Below are positions 44,615 to 54,165 of a DNA stretch of 64,000 nucleotides, in pieces. The notes under the pieces are model-generated. The model was not told the origin of the DNA and did not search any database. It saw only the letters and a list, made by a program, of their open reading frames with translations. A program made the position numbers and the translations under genes. Positions within the stretch are counted from its first letter, which is position 1; the number at the start of each line of letters is the position of its first letter. The DNA comes from Bacteroidota bacterium (GTDB lineage: Bacteria; Bacteroidota; Bacteroidia; Cytophagales; Cyclobacteriaceae): contig JAEYWY010000034.1 in NCBI GenBank assembly GCA_023428695.1, forward strand, positions 1 to 64,000. Direction: 5' to 3'.

Positions 44615-45157
44615 CTAGGCCCGTTCAGGCGGGTGGACGATGGAAGCCAGGAAATCAGGAATAAGATTTTGATAACGGGAGTTGTGCGATACACTTACAG
44701 TCCAGCCTGGAGTAACGGAATCGATCTCGATAGATGTTGGTAGAAAATCCTTAATCAGGCTGATAGTAATTTTTGATACAGGTTTAGAATCAGGTGCTTT
44801 GTCCGTGACGGTTTTCACATAGTCGGAGAGAGCAAGATTGATTCTCTGGTGTTGCGTGTCCTTAATACATATCACCGTCAGTGTGTCTTTGGCGTAACGT
44901 TGCTTTACCATACGGTAGAGCTGACCATTATGCTCGATTTCGCCCTCAACCCTCTCGAATTCCTCCTGATCAGGCAAGTATGGGATTGAAACAGGAACTT
45001 TTACAGTGATTGTATTTGCCTCGTCGTAAATGTCATCGGCTAAAGCTTTGGACATCGTGAGGTCATTCTTGATATGGAGGCCCAGAAAAACGCCATAGTA
45101 TCCCACTGTATTAAACAGGATGATGACGACAAATGCTATGGACGCAAACTTTTTCAA
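44615..45157 (-). CDS. Envelope protein, unknown function
   Basis: 180 residues with an N-terminal hydrophobic segment ('FASIAFVVIILFNTVGYYGV'). 'ADDIYDEANTITVKVPVSIP' and 'QLYRMVKQRYAKDTLTVICI' recall small Bacteroidota proteins found upstream of TonB receptor genes. It lies 200 bases before the AhpD/TonB operon in the same direction and may share its regulation. Function unknown. Confidence 0.6.
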   Translation of the reverse strand: MKKFASIAFVVIILFNTVGYYGVFLGLHIKNDLTMSKALADDIYDEANTITVKVPVSIPYLPDQEEFERVEGEIEHNGQLYRMVKQRYAKDTLTVICIKDTQHQRINLALSDYVKTVTDKAPDSKPVSKITISLIKDFLPTSIEIDSVTPGWTVSVSHNSRYQNLIPDFLASIVHPPERA

Positions 45158-45344
45158 CGGGCCAGGGCCATATATGTTTTAACGAAGCTAAGCGAAATAT
45201 TGAAAAATTCAAAAATCAGCGCCAGATATCGATATCAAGTGGGCTAAAATGCCGGTCTGGAGCAGATAGACCTTCAATTTCCAGAATTTTTTGATTGTGT
45301 TGTTTGTCGTAACAACAAGTCTAGGTACTATATTCTATTCAGGA

Positions 45345-45884
45345 CCCAGAGGCGCAGTCTCGGTTTAATATTGTAAGGACGGACTTCAGTCCGTCCGGGC
45401 ACATGACGGGAACGTTCACATATCTCACACACAAAAAGCATTGGAGGTATCTTGTAACGACGGACTTCAGTCCACCTGAGTACATAACGAGAGCGTCCAA
45501 AATATGCCACGCACAAGAGACGTTGAAACAGTACACCCCAGAGCGCCAGAGGTGTAGCCTCGTTTCAATATTGTAAGGACGGACTTCAGTCCGTCCGAAC
45601 ACATGACGGGAACGTCCACATATCTCACACACAAAAAGCGTTGGAGGTATCTTGTAAAGACGGACTTCAGTCCGCCTGCGTACATAACGAGAGCGTCCAA
45701 AATATGCCACGCACAAGAGACGTTGAAACAATACACCTCAGCGTGCCAGAGGCGTAGCCTCGGTTTAATATTGTAAGGACGGACTTCAGTCCGTCCGGGC
45801 ACATAACGGGGGCGTTCATATATCTTACACACAAAATGCGTTGGAGGTATCTTGTAACGACGGACTTCAGTCCGTCCGACTAAC
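45345..45884. repeat. 200-bp tandem repeat, about 2.7 copies, with six palindromes
   Basis: Anchor words fall at 45367, 45567 and 45767, so the period is exactly 200. Each unit has two palindromes built on GGACTTCAGTCC, at 45381, 45462, 45581, 45662, 45781 and 45862 (81/119 alternation). The best extend to GGACGGACT-TC-AGTCCGTCC. Open frames on the minus strand here (repeated 'RTEVRPYNI') come from the repeat and are not genes. A related single copy lies at 55738-55790. The remaining gap 45158-45344 shows nothing. Confidence 0.9.
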
Positions 45885-45934
45885 GCGGCAATTAGCCCAT
45901 CCCTTGTCTTACTCTAATTGACTTCCACACATTT

Positions 45935-46351
45935 TCACTTTACAACCTCGCTCACCAAAATCACCGGCGCAATACTCGTATAGTTGGCAATGTCAGCCCT
46001 GATGGCGTCACGCTTTGGACCAACGGCAGCCTGGTAATCAGCCAGACTCTTCACATAGAACGTACCGATGGCCACATAGGGCAGGGGTTGCCCAGGGATT
46101 CCGCTGGCCAGACCTTTTTCGATGGTGTACTTCACCAGGTTCGTTCCAAGATAACCGGCGACCATCGGCATGTGCTTCGACTGGTAATACTCCATATTAA
46201 AAGATTTTCCCTCTTCAAATGGATACATGATCGATATCTTGATCAGCCCGTTTTCGGAATTGCTTTTATTATCATTATCTGACTTGTTCTGTCCGAAAAC
46301 TGAGGCGCCTGCGAGGAGAAACAAAACTATAACAAGGAAGTGTTTATTCAT
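45935..46351 (-). CDS. EthD-family protein with signal peptide
   Basis: 138 residues: signal peptide ending VFGQ, then an EthD ferredoxin-like domain ('IKISIMYPFEEGKSFNMEYY', 'KHMPMVAGYLG', 'YVAIGTFYVKSLADYQAAV'). EthD proteins are small alpha-beta-barrel dimers linked to ether or aromatic degradation. A secreted form is uncommon. Divergent from the LLM oxidoreductase across 129 bases, so both may share a control region. Confidence 0.8.
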   Translation of the reverse strand: MNKHFLVIVLFLLAGASVFGQNKSDNDNKSNSENGLIKISIMYPFEEGKSFNMEYYQSKHMPMVAGYLGTNLVKYTIEKGLASGIPGQPLPYVAIGTFYVKSLADYQAAVGPKRDAIRADIANYTSIAPVILVSEVVK

Positions 46352-46480
46352 GACGGTGGCGTTGGTTTTATAGTCAACAGGAAATCACTAATCTACAGAA
46401 CAAACGGCACAATTCAGCAATGTTAATCGTTAGTATGATTACTGTCCTTATCTTTACGCCATTGCGCGTGATCAGGTATT

Positions 46481-47503
46481 ATGAAGAAGATTGGGTTTCT
46501 CTCATTCGGGCATTGGGCAAACCATCCCGGTTATCAAACTAAAACAGCCAGCGATACATTGCTGCAGTCAATCGAACTTGCAGTTGCCTGTGAAGAGATT
46601 GGTCTTGATGGTGCATACTTTCGTGTGCATCATTTCGCGGCGCAGCTTGCGTCACCGTTTCCGTTGTTGTCGGCGATAGGTGCGCGGACCAGCAAGATCG
46701 AGATTGGTACGGCTGTAATCGACATGCGATACGAGAACCCGTTGTATATGATTGAAGATGCCGGGGCTGCGGATCTGATATCGGGTGGCAGGCTGCAACT
46801 GGGCATAAGCAGGGGTTCTCCGGAACAGGTGATTGACGGCTGGCGTTACTTTGGGTATGAACCTGCGGCTAACGAAAACGATGCCGACATGGGTCGTCGC
46901 AAAGGGCTCGAGTTCATCGAGAAGTTGCGGGGCATTGGTTTCGCGCGTCCTAATCCATTCCCTATGTTTCCGAATCCGCCGGGATTGTTAAGACTCGAAC
47001 CACATTCGCCGGGATTGCGGGAACGGATCTGGTGGGGTGCTGCATCGAATGCAACCGCAGTGTGGGCAGCTGAACACGGGATGAACCTGCAAAGCTCGAC
47101 GCTGAAGTTCGACGAAGGTGGACAACCATTCCATATCCAGCAGGCCGAACAGATTCGTCAGTACAAAACAGCCTGGACGAAGGCGGGTCATAAACGTGAG
47201 CCGCGGATTTCGGTAAGCAGGTCCATCTTTCCATTGGTGACCGATCAGGACAGGACGCTCTTCGGACATGAGTCGAGACGCACCGATCAGATCGGTATTA
47301 TTGAAGGCGATACGCGCGCCATCTTCGGCAGGACTTATGCTGCCGAACCGGATCAACTCATCAAAGAACTTGCTGCCGACGAAGCGATACAGGAAGCGGA
47401 TACACTGCTGTTAACGATACCCAATACCCTGGGCGTTGAGTATAATGTTCATATCTTGTCTTCGATTCTCAAGTATGTTGCGCCGGGGCTTGGCTGGCGT
47501 TGA
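46481..47503 (+). CDS. LLM-class flavin-dependent oxidoreductase
   Basis: 340 residues of the bacterial luciferase-like monooxygenase family: 'ELAVACEEIGLDGAYFRVHH', 'KIEIGTAVIDMRYENPLYMI', 'DLISGGRLQLGISRGSPEQV'. It would use FMNH2 or F420 in the cytoplasm to oxidise or reduce a small molecule. Substrate unknown. Divergent from the EthD gene. Confidence 0.88.
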   Translation: MKKIGFLSFGHWANHPGYQTKTASDTLLQSIELAVACEEIGLDGAYFRVHHFAAQLASPFPLLSAIGARTSKIEIGTAVIDMRYENPLYMIEDAGAADLISGGRLQLGISRGSPEQVIDGWRYFGYEPAANENDADMGRRKGLEFIEKLRGIGFARPNPFPMFPNPPGLLRLEPHSPGLRERIWWGAASNATAVWAAEHGMNLQSSTLKFDEGGQPFHIQQAEQIRQYKTAWTKAGHKREPRISVSRSIFPLVTDQDRTLFGHESRRTDQIGIIEGDTRAIFGRTYAAEPDQLIKELAADEAIQEADTLLLTIPNTLGVEYNVHILSSILKYVAPGLGWR

Positions 47504-47573
47504 AAGTTATTCAGAAACAAAACTAACATTTCGCCGCTGGAATTCAGACGTTCATTCAATTGACGGAGTAAGT

Positions 47574-47609
47574 AATCCCATCCGCGGTGTGTTTGCCATG
47601 GATGGGATT
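47574..47609. terminator. Hairpin between convergent genes
   Basis: AATCCCATCC and GGATGGGATT pair perfectly (10 bases) around a 16-base loop, between the 3' ends of the LLM gene and the lipoprotein gene. No T-run, so it may be an mRNA end-protecting hairpin rather than an intrinsic terminator. Confidence 0.5.
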
Positions 47610-47619
47610 CTTAAACAAG

Positions 47620-48774
47620 TCAGCGATACCATTGAAAAGCAAATGGATCGTCCGGGTGGGGTTCTACCTGATCGGGATATCGCTGGTAGACCATGACAAT
47701 CTTTCCTTCAACATCCTGGGTAAAGATAAGTGTGTGGCAGGTAAACACAATTTCACCACGCGGCGGATTCGGTCCAAAGGGTGGATTGGCTGCCGTTGTC
47801 GTAAAGCTAAGTTCGGTTGCGCCGGGTGTGTAGTTATGCGTACCAGTCTTGGTATAAGCTGTGGTTTTTCTGTCATAGATTGCGTGTCCTGCACAGACGG
47901 ACTCGCCTGGAACGAGATTGATCGTAGTACTTTGGCTGTAGTGAGCAAAAGCCCCGCTTTCGTACATAAGAAGGTAGTCATAAACGAGGAAGTAACCCGA
48001 AGAATATTCGACGGTTCTCCAATGCGGGTTCTGATCGTTACAGATTCCATCCACACCCGTACCTTCGCCAAAGGGAACGTACACACCTGAGACGCAACAT
48101 CCGCTGAGGCTTATATAACTGGGATCAAGGCTTCGGTAACTCGGCGCCATGACTTCTGCGAGTCCCCCGGAGTAGGCGTAACGTTCAGTGAATTTCCACT
48201 GCCATACGGTGTTGTCGTCATTCATGATGCTGCACGGAACGTGAACAGGATCTTCAACGGTTATCGTCTTGTTAAATTCCTGTTGTGGTGTGCCGTTTGT
48301 AGTGTGGGGCCTGATATCAATTTCGATGGTATACGGATACGTAACATCCTCGGCATCGTCCGGAGGCTGGAGGCCGACATAAACTACCGAAATACTGTCG
48401 TTTGACTCGAACGCCTCTTCCATTACATCGTAGTGATAGTTGTTACCGAAGTTCTCAATGCTGATATACGCTCCGTTGATTGGCAGTGATGGATCATGCC
48501 ATATTGCAACGCGCGCCATATACGGATGACCGTTGACCACGTAGATCGAGTCTTTGAAATTAATTTTCAGATCTCCGCCGGCTGCAGCAGCTGGAGCGGG
48601 TGCGTTTACCTTGGTGAAATTTCTGAATACAAGAAAATCTTCCGTTACCGGCCCCGGTGTTTCCCCGTCATCGTCCGGGTCAGGGTCGCCCTCAGGCTCA
48701 CAAGCGAGCAACATAAACAGGCACGCTGCAAGTGGCATAGCATACCGCAAATAATCCAGGATCTTTTTTTCCAT
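47620..48774 (-). CDS. Large lipoprotein, unknown function
   Basis: 384 residues: signal with lipobox cysteine (CLFMLLAC), a proline/aspartate-rich linker (GDPDPDDDGE), then two beta-sandwich-like halves. The first contains 'VNGHPYMARVAIWHDPSLPI', the second several cysteines ('SLSGCCVSGVYVP', 'VCAGHAIYD', 'VFTCHTLIFTQDVEG'). Probably surface exposed. No family recognised. Confidence 0.65.
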   Translation of the reverse strand: MEKKILDYLRYAMPLAACLFMLLACEPEGDPDPDDDGETPGPVTEDFLVFRNFTKVNAPAPAAAAGGDLKINFKDSIYVVNGHPYMARVAIWHDPSLPINGAYISIENFGNNYHYDVMEEAFESNDSISVVYVGLQPPDDAEDVTYPYTIEIDIRPHTTNGTPQQEFNKTITVEDPVHVPCSIMNDDNTVWQWKFTERYAYSGGLAEVMAPSYRSLDPSYISLSGCCVSGVYVPFGEGTGVDGICNDQNPHWRTVEYSSGYFLVYDYLLMYESGAFAHYSQSTTINLVPGESVCAGHAIYDRKTTAYTKTGTHNYTPGATELSFTTTAANPPFGPNPPRGEIVFTCHTLIFTQDVEGKIVMVYQRYPDQVEPHPDDPFAFQWYR

Positions 48775-48826
48775 AACATCGTGATTAGGTTCTGCGAAAG
48801 GTGTTATGGATTTTGGAGTACAGGAA

Positions 48827-48856
48827 AACTCAATTCACATCTGGCGGAATTGAGTT
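48827..48856 (-). terminator. Hairpin after the LytTR operon
   Basis: AACTCAATT (48827-48835) and AATTGAGTT (48848-48856) pair perfectly around 12 bases. On the minus strand it lies just past the LytTR gene stop (48879) and is followed by TTTTCC, so a weak intrinsic terminator is plausible. Confidence 0.55.
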
Positions 48857-48878
48857 TGCAACTGGCAGGAAACTGTGA

Positions 48879-49631
48879 TCAGACTTTGTTCAGCAGGCTT
48901 ATAAATTCATCCTTTTTTCTCCGGGAAATGTCAACTTTCAAATCATGCGTCATAATAACATAACCGCCGTCTCCTTTGACATACTTCTTCACGTGTTTTG
49001 TGTTGATAAGATAAGAGTGGTGCACACGACAAAAACCGGAATCATTGAGCATGCCTTCAAACTCCTTTAGATTTCGTGATACGACCTGGCTTTTTCCGTC
49101 GCGGAGCATGATTGATGTGTAACTTCCTTCGGCCTTACAGTAAATGATGTCGTCGGTATCGAATAGTTCAATGCCTTCAAGGGTCGGAATGGCAAGGCGT
49201 TCAATTTTTCCACTCTTATGTTGGAGATTGTTGAATACGGATTGGATGTGGTTATCCGGTGATATTCTTTTTTCGATTCTTTCTTTTGCCCTGTCAACTG
49301 CCGTTTTCAGATCATCAATGTCAACCGGCTTGAGCAGGTAATCCAGCGCGCTGAAACGTATTGCCTTGATGGCGTATTGATCGTGCGCTGTTACAAAGAT
49401 CACTTCAAACTTTACAGGTGAAAAATGCTTCAGGAGGTCGAACCCGGACATTTGTGGCATTTGAATGTCAAGGAATACAAGGTCCGGTTGCATTTGTTCA
49501 ATGGCCATAATGCCCTGATGAGGTTCCCCACAAATTCCGGCCACCTCAATCTCGGGAAAAAAGCGCTCCAGCATCAGCCGTAGTGCAGTCCGGCCATCGT
49601 CTTCGTCATCGATGATGATTGATCGTATCAT
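48879..49631 (-). CDS. LytTR-family response regulator
   Basis: 250 residues: receiver domain with 'IIIDDEDDGRTALRLML', phospho-acceptor Asp in 'LVFLDIQMPQMSGFDLL', then a LytTR DNA-binding domain ('IIYCKAEGSYTSIMLRDGKS', 'FCRVHHSYLINTKHVKKYVK'). It overlaps the kinase gene upstream by 4 bases and is its partner. Confidence 0.93.
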   Translation of the reverse strand: MIRSIIIDDEDDGRTALRLMLERFFPEIEVAGICGEPHQGIMAIEQMQPDLVFLDIQMPQMSGFDLLKHFSPVKFEVIFVTAHDQYAIKAIRFSALDYLLKPVDIDDLKTAVDRAKERIEKRISPDNHIQSVFNNLQHKSGKIERLAIPTLEGIELFDTDDIIYCKAEGSYTSIMLRDGKSQVVSRNLKEFEGMLNDSGFCRVHHSYLINTKHVKKYVKGDGGYVIMTHDLKVDISRRKKDEFISLLNKV

Positions 49632-51616
49632 ACTTCGGGTGCAGCGACAGGAATGTTAATCTCAACGCGTGTGCCGAGTCCCCGCTGAGTCTCGTCTTTC
49701 AGATCAATAATGCTGACAAGTTGTTGCAAATGTTCCTTGTTCAGTAGTCTTAACCTTTCTTCGGTGATTTTCATTCCAAGAGATTTTGTTTTCCATACAG
49801 ATTTTTCTTCCACCATCCGCGCATACTCGCGACCAACGCCATTGTCTTCGATCGAACAATGTAATACGCCATCGTTTTGGAAAACATGGATTTGAAGTTT
49901 ACCTTTTCTTTCCGGATCAAGATGCATCAATCCGTGCCAAATTGCGTTTTCAACGAAGGGTTGCAGTATCATAGCAGGAAGGTAAGTTGCATCCCGGTTG
50001 ACGCTCTCATCAACTGTGATAAGAAAGTCAATCCGACTCTTGAAACGAAGACTTTCAAGCTGAATGTATGATTCCAGTAATTCCAGTTCGTCGCGCAAGG
50101 TTACCACGGATCGTTCCGTATTTTCCAGGATGAGCCTCACAAGTTTTGAAAATCGCGTGAGATAACGGGACGCCTCGTCGTTTTTGTTTTCATAGATCAT
50201 CCGGTTTATTGAGTTCATACAATTGAAAAGAAAATGTGGATTGATCTGTGCGCGCAAAGCTTTCATCTCCAGTTCTGCCATCTGGCCCTTGAATTTCAAT
50301 TCAGTGATTTCCCTGTCTTTAACCGCCATCGCCTTCTGACTTTTTAGTCGCTGCCTGAAAATGTAAATCAACAGGATGGTCAGAATTCCCAACAGCGCAA
50401 AACCGGCAATGAATGTTTTCTTGAGTGTCGACTGTCTTTGTGCCTCCCTGACCTGAATTTCGTTTTCCTTCGCCAGCATCGTGATTTGTTTGTCTTTTTC
50501 AACCGCTTCATAGCGGGCTTGCAGTTCGTGAAGCTGCCGGTTTGTCTCTTCGCTGATAATGCTGTCCTGTAGCTGTGCAAAAACCTGGTGACTTTCGTAA
50601 GCCTGGTCATATTCTTTCATGGAGGCATACACCTGGGCGAGAATCTGATGCATATCCCGCATTAGCGGTTTTGCATCAATTTCACGCGCAATACCCAACC
50701 CGCGGGACAGGTATTGTTCTGCACGCGCGAGCTGATCCAGCAGGAAGTAAGTGTGGCCTACCTGTTTGCAGCTGACAGCGATTTCGTTTTTTTGACCCAG
50801 CTTTTCGCGAATGGTCAGCGCTTCAAGCTGATAATGCAACGCGCTGTCAGGGAGTGAGAGTTGGTTCAACATGTTCCCGATGTTCTCCAGGTCGTATGCA
50901 ATTCCCCACGCATAATTGATTTCCCTGTCGACCTGCAAGGCCTGAGTGTAATAGCCCCTGGCCTTTTCAAACTCCTTTAGGTCGGTATACACGTTTGCGA
51001 GATTGCCGAGGACGTTGGCCTTGTCTTCAAGCGCATCAAGGCTATCGTACAGGGTAAGCGCTTTCTTGTATACGCGGATAGCATCATCGGGACGCTTCAT
51101 TTTCCGATAAATTACGCCAATGCTGTTGAGGGTATAACCGATGTCAAATGGACTCTTGGCGCTTTCATAAATTGCGAGAATGCGGTAGCTGGTCGCCAGA
51201 CTCTCCGGATATTTACCCATTTGGCTATTTACAGCACTCACCTGAAAGAGACCATACGCAACGCGGGTAGAATCGCCTTTCTGTTTGAACCAGTTTATAT
51301 ATTGTTTGAGATGGACAAGTGCCTGAGTATAATCGCTCTGATGACGCGCAATCACACCATAATAGAATTCGGAAAGCGCTTTCGCTTCGTCGTTATTGGT
51401 TTTTTTTGCGATTTGTCGGATGTAGTCGGCGAAATGCCTTGCACTGTCGAATTGTCGATCGACGATATGTTTCCAGCTTATCTGCCCGAGAATCTTAACT
51501 CTTGCGCTATCCGTTGTGGAATTTTGCAGGAGCACTTTCAGACTGTCTCCGGGTTGTGCATTTGCTGAAGCAATACACAAGAGAAACGTAATGCTAATGG
51601 TTAACAGAAGCTTCAT
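49628..51616 (-). CDS. TPR sensor kinase, LytS/HisKA_6 type
   Basis: 662 residues from the ATG at 51616 (signal peptide MKLLLTISITFLLCIASANA; a start at 51631 is less likely). Periplasmic TPR repeats (about 60-380) including 'ESLATSYRILAIYESAKSPF', a helix 'TFIAGFALLGILTILLIYIF', a coiled-coil, then the histidine domain 'QINPHFLFNCMNSINRMIYE' and an HATPase domain ('LQPFVENAIWHGLMHLD', 'IEDNGVGREYA'). Phosphorylates the LytTR regulator. Signal unknown. Confidence 0.92.
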   Translation of the reverse strand: MKLLLTISITFLLCIASANAQPGDSLKVLLQNSTTDSARVKILGQISWKHIVDRQFDSARHFADYIRQIAKKTNNDEAKALSEFYYGVIARHQSDYTQALVHLKQYINWFKQKGDSTRVAYGLFQVSAVNSQMGKYPESLATSYRILAIYESAKSPFDIGYTLNSIGVIYRKMKRPDDAIRVYKKALTLYDSLDALEDKANVLGNLANVYTDLKEFEKARGYYTQALQVDREINYAWGIAYDLENIGNMLNQLSLPDSALHYQLEALTIREKLGQKNEIAVSCKQVGHTYFLLDQLARAEQYLSRGLGIAREIDAKPLMRDMHQILAQVYASMKEYDQAYESHQVFAQLQDSIISEETNRQLHELQARYEAVEKDKQITMLAKENEIQVREAQRQSTLKKTFIAGFALLGILTILLIYIFRQRLKSQKAMAVKDREITELKFKGQMAELEMKALRAQINPHFLFNCMNSINRMIYENKNDEASRYLTRFSKLVRLILENTERSVVTLRDELELLESYIQLESLRFKSRIDFLITVDESVNRDATYLPAMILQPFVENAIWHGLMHLDPERKGKLQIHVFQNDGVLHCSIEDNGVGREYARMVEEKSVWKTKSLGMKITEERLRLLNKEHLQQLVSIIDLKDETQRGLGTRVEINIPVAAPEV

Positions 51617-51843
51617 ATCCGGCGAGGGCAACCAAGATGCGATCGCATCAAGTTAAGGAATTCAACAAACAGTTGCATCGATATTCTACCGCCTGCCACA
51701 ATATCCGGCAGGAATGCAAACAGGGCTTGGTTTCTGTAAGTGTAATATATACATTTGTTACCTCCGGCAATTAAACGGCATGAATCGTCACGCCAGTGGG
51801 TTAGATTCATGCCTGATAACAATATCTACATAAATTAACTCCG

Positions 51844-52599
51844 ATGAATCGAAGAGAAATCGCTTCCCTTCCAGCTATGGCGTTTGTCATCCTGTGTAGC
51901 GTCCTGATTAGCACCACCACAACATGGGGTCAACCTCCCGGGAGGCCGAGGCCAAACTTACCACCGATTCCTCCGAAGGGTGACACGACTCACACGGTAA
52001 CGAGGTATTTCACACCATCGACTGCGGCGAAGATTTCTCCGGATGAAAACGGATTCATTCAGCGCTGGCTCGTGCTCGAACCTGTCAGAAAAGAAATTCC
52101 ACGCAATAACATACTTACTGAAAAATATCTGCGTGACGCGCTCGCTGCTGATAATTTTTCTTCCGACTTCACAGTGGTTCCGAAGAAAAATAAGACGGTG
52201 AAGATAGGAGCGAGCAAATTAAAATGGTACGCACTCGACAGCAAGACCTTTAACTTCAACTTGTATCATTTCACCTACGCAATAAATCAACCACCATACG
52301 GTGTATTGTTCTGGCTTGTTACCGTCATTGACTGTCCGGAAGAAATCGAGAATGTCAGGCTTGCCGTCGGCGTCAACTCTGGGGGAATGTTCTGGCTCAA
52401 TGGCAATGAAGTCCTGATGCTTTCGGGTGACCGCGACATGGTGGTGGATAATGTTACTTCGCATTTGATCACGCTGAAGAAAGGAAGGAACATCATCCGC
52501 GGAGCAGTGATAAACGGACCCGGCATGTGCAACTTTGCCGTTCGTTTTTTGGATGAAAGTGGAGTTCCTGTCAAGAACTTCAGCATCAGTTACGAATAG
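51844..52599 (+). CDS. Secreted beta-sandwich protein, unknown function
   Basis: 251 residues: signal peptide ending TTWG, a proline-rich linker (PPGRPRPNLPPIPPKG), then 'GFIQRWLVLEPVRKEIPRNN' and 'YGVLFWLVTVIDCPEEIENV', 'FWLNGNEVLMLSGDRDMVVD', 'ITLKKGRNIIRGAVINGPGM'. The last parts follow the pattern of galactose-binding-like jelly-roll domains of glycosidases and esterases. Probably carbohydrate binding in support of the GH43 gene 117 bases downstream. Confidence 0.65.
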   Translation: MNRREIASLPAMAFVILCSVLISTTTTWGQPPGRPRPNLPPIPPKGDTTHTVTRYFTPSTAAKISPDENGFIQRWLVLEPVRKEIPRNNILTEKYLRDALAADNFSSDFTVVPKKNKTVKIGASKLKWYALDSKTFNFNLYHFTYAINQPPYGVLFWLVTVIDCPEEIENVRLAVGVNSGGMFWLNGNEVLMLSGDRDMVVDNVTSHLITLKKGRNIIRGAVINGPGMCNFAVRFLDESGVPVKNFSISYE

Positions 52600-52716
52600 G
52601 GGTTAACCATTCGGTTACTGCTATCTTAAAATCCATACAATCTGTCAACAAAAAAAAGGTCGCAGCGCTGCACTTCCGGAGTTGCGAACCAAATAGATAA
52701 AAACAACAACGGCTAC

Positions 52717-54156
52717 ATGAAACGAATGAAGACACTTGGTCTGATTGCGGTTTTGTCAATCACTATTACGCAAGGGCTACTGGCCCAGATCGGAAAACCA
52801 TTTATACACGATCCCTCCACCATCGTGGAGTGTGACGGCAAATATTACACGTTTGGCACCGGTGGCGGTGGATTGATTTCCGAAGACGGCTGGCGCTGGA
52901 ATGGTGGAGCAGTAAGACCCGGCGGCGGGGCTGCACCTGATGCCATGAAAATCGGTGATCGTTATCTTGTCGCGTATGGCGCGACCGGTGGCAGCAGCAA
53001 TCACAAGGGAGCCATTTTCACGATGTGGAACAAAACGCTGGATCCAAATTCTCCCGATTTCAAGTATACGGAACCCGTGCTGGTTGCGACTTCGGATGGA
53101 TATGAAGAGTGCGATGCTATCGATCCGGGACTTATGCTGGATCCCACAACGGGACGGCTGTGGCTCACGTACGGTACCTACTTCGGATTCAGCCGCGTGG
53201 TTGAATTGGATCCCAAAACCGGAGGCATTGTGAAGGGTAGTGAACCTGTTGACATCGCAGTCGCGGTGGAGGCTACCGTACTAACCTATAACGACGGGTG
53301 GTACTACTTACTGGCCACACACGGAAGTTGCTGTGACGGATCAAATTCCACGTATAACATCGTCGTGGGACGATCGAAAAATGTAACGGGTCCTTTCGTC
53401 GATAACGTCGGGAGAACGATGCTCCAGGGTGGAGGCAAGATGGTTGCCGCAACCCGCGGAAGATTGATTGGTCCGGGTCATTTTGGTCGCATAGTGGTTG
53501 AAGAGGGAATTGAAAAGATGTCGTTGCACTACGAAGCGGACCTCGATCAAAGCGGCCGCAGTGTGTTGGGTATCCGTCCCTTATTGTGGAAAGACGGGTG
53601 GCCCGTTGCAGGAGATAATGTGAAGGAGGGCACGTACCTGATTGAATCCGTGCGAAGAGGATACAGTCTCGAATTAGCGGTTGATATGGTAAGGACGGCC
53701 GGAGGATTTCGCGGATTTAACCGCAACGATGAACCCATTAAACCGGTTCCCTCTCAAAAGCTATCAGAGGTGATCGACACATGGCCGTCGGGTAATATCG
53801 ACACACGAATAGGTGACTACATGGCGCGTCCTCATCAGAAGTGGAGCGTTTCACCTGCGCCTGACTCAAGCGGATATTTTGGCGCGCCCTACTACAAGAT
53901 AGTAATTGCCGGCACCAACAGGGCGCTGGCGGCAACAGCCGATGGGAGAGTGATTACAGTGCCTGAGTTCACCGGTGCTCCCGAACAACTATGGCGCATC
54001 GACCAGTTGACGGATGGTACTTACAGGATTATGCCGAAGCGTGCACAGAACTCAAACGAAAAGGTGGCACTGATTTCATCCGGTGATAGCACGCCGACCC
54101 TTGGAAAATTCGACCCCGGCAGCGACAACTGCAAGTGGAATTTTGTATTGGAATAA
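52717..54156 (+). CDS. Glycoside hydrolase family 43 protein
   Basis: 479 residues: signal peptide (…ITQGLLAQ), a five-bladed GH43 propeller with the catalytic trio Asp ('FIHDPSTIV', about 31), Asp ('DAIDPGLML', about 136) and Glu ('VAVEATVLTY', about 185), then a C-terminal ~150-residue domain ('QKWSVSPAPDSSGYFGAPYY', 'IAGTNRALAATADGRVITVP', 'EQLWRIDQLTDGTYRI') like ricin/beta-trefoil lectin repeats. The sequence around 'HGSCCDGSNSTYNIVVGRSK' matches endo-1,5-alpha-L-arabinanases. Likely cuts arabinan outside the cell. Confidence 0.88.
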   Translation: MKRMKTLGLIAVLSITITQGLLAQIGKPFIHDPSTIVECDGKYYTFGTGGGGLISEDGWRWNGGAVRPGGGAAPDAMKIGDRYLVAYGATGGSSNHKGAIFTMWNKTLDPNSPDFKYTEPVLVATSDGYEECDAIDPGLMLDPTTGRLWLTYGTYFGFSRVVELDPKTGGIVKGSEPVDIAVAVEATVLTYNDGWYYLLATHGSCCDGSNSTYNIVVGRSKNVTGPFVDNVGRTMLQGGGKMVAATRGRLIGPGHFGRIVVEEGIEKMSLHYEADLDQSGRSVLGIRPLLWKDGWPVAGDNVKEGTYLIESVRRGYSLELAVDMVRTAGGFRGFNRNDEPIKPVPSQKLSEVIDTWPSGNIDTRIGDYMARPHQKWSVSPAPDSSGYFGAPYYKIVIAGTNRALAATADGRVITVPEFTGAPEQLWRIDQLTDGTYRIMPKRAQNSNEKVALISSGDSTPTLGKFDPGSDNCKWNFVLE

Positions 54157-54165
54157 GTCAGGGCA

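Noticed and set aside
45328..45832. Overlapping minus-strand open frames with repeated 'RTEVRPYNI' peptides
   Set aside because: The peptides repeat because the DNA is a 200-bp tandem repeat with palindromes; frames are not conserved between units.
45345..45884. CRISPR array
   Set aside because: The period of 200, the similarity of the whole unit including 'spacers', and the absence of cas genes rule this out.
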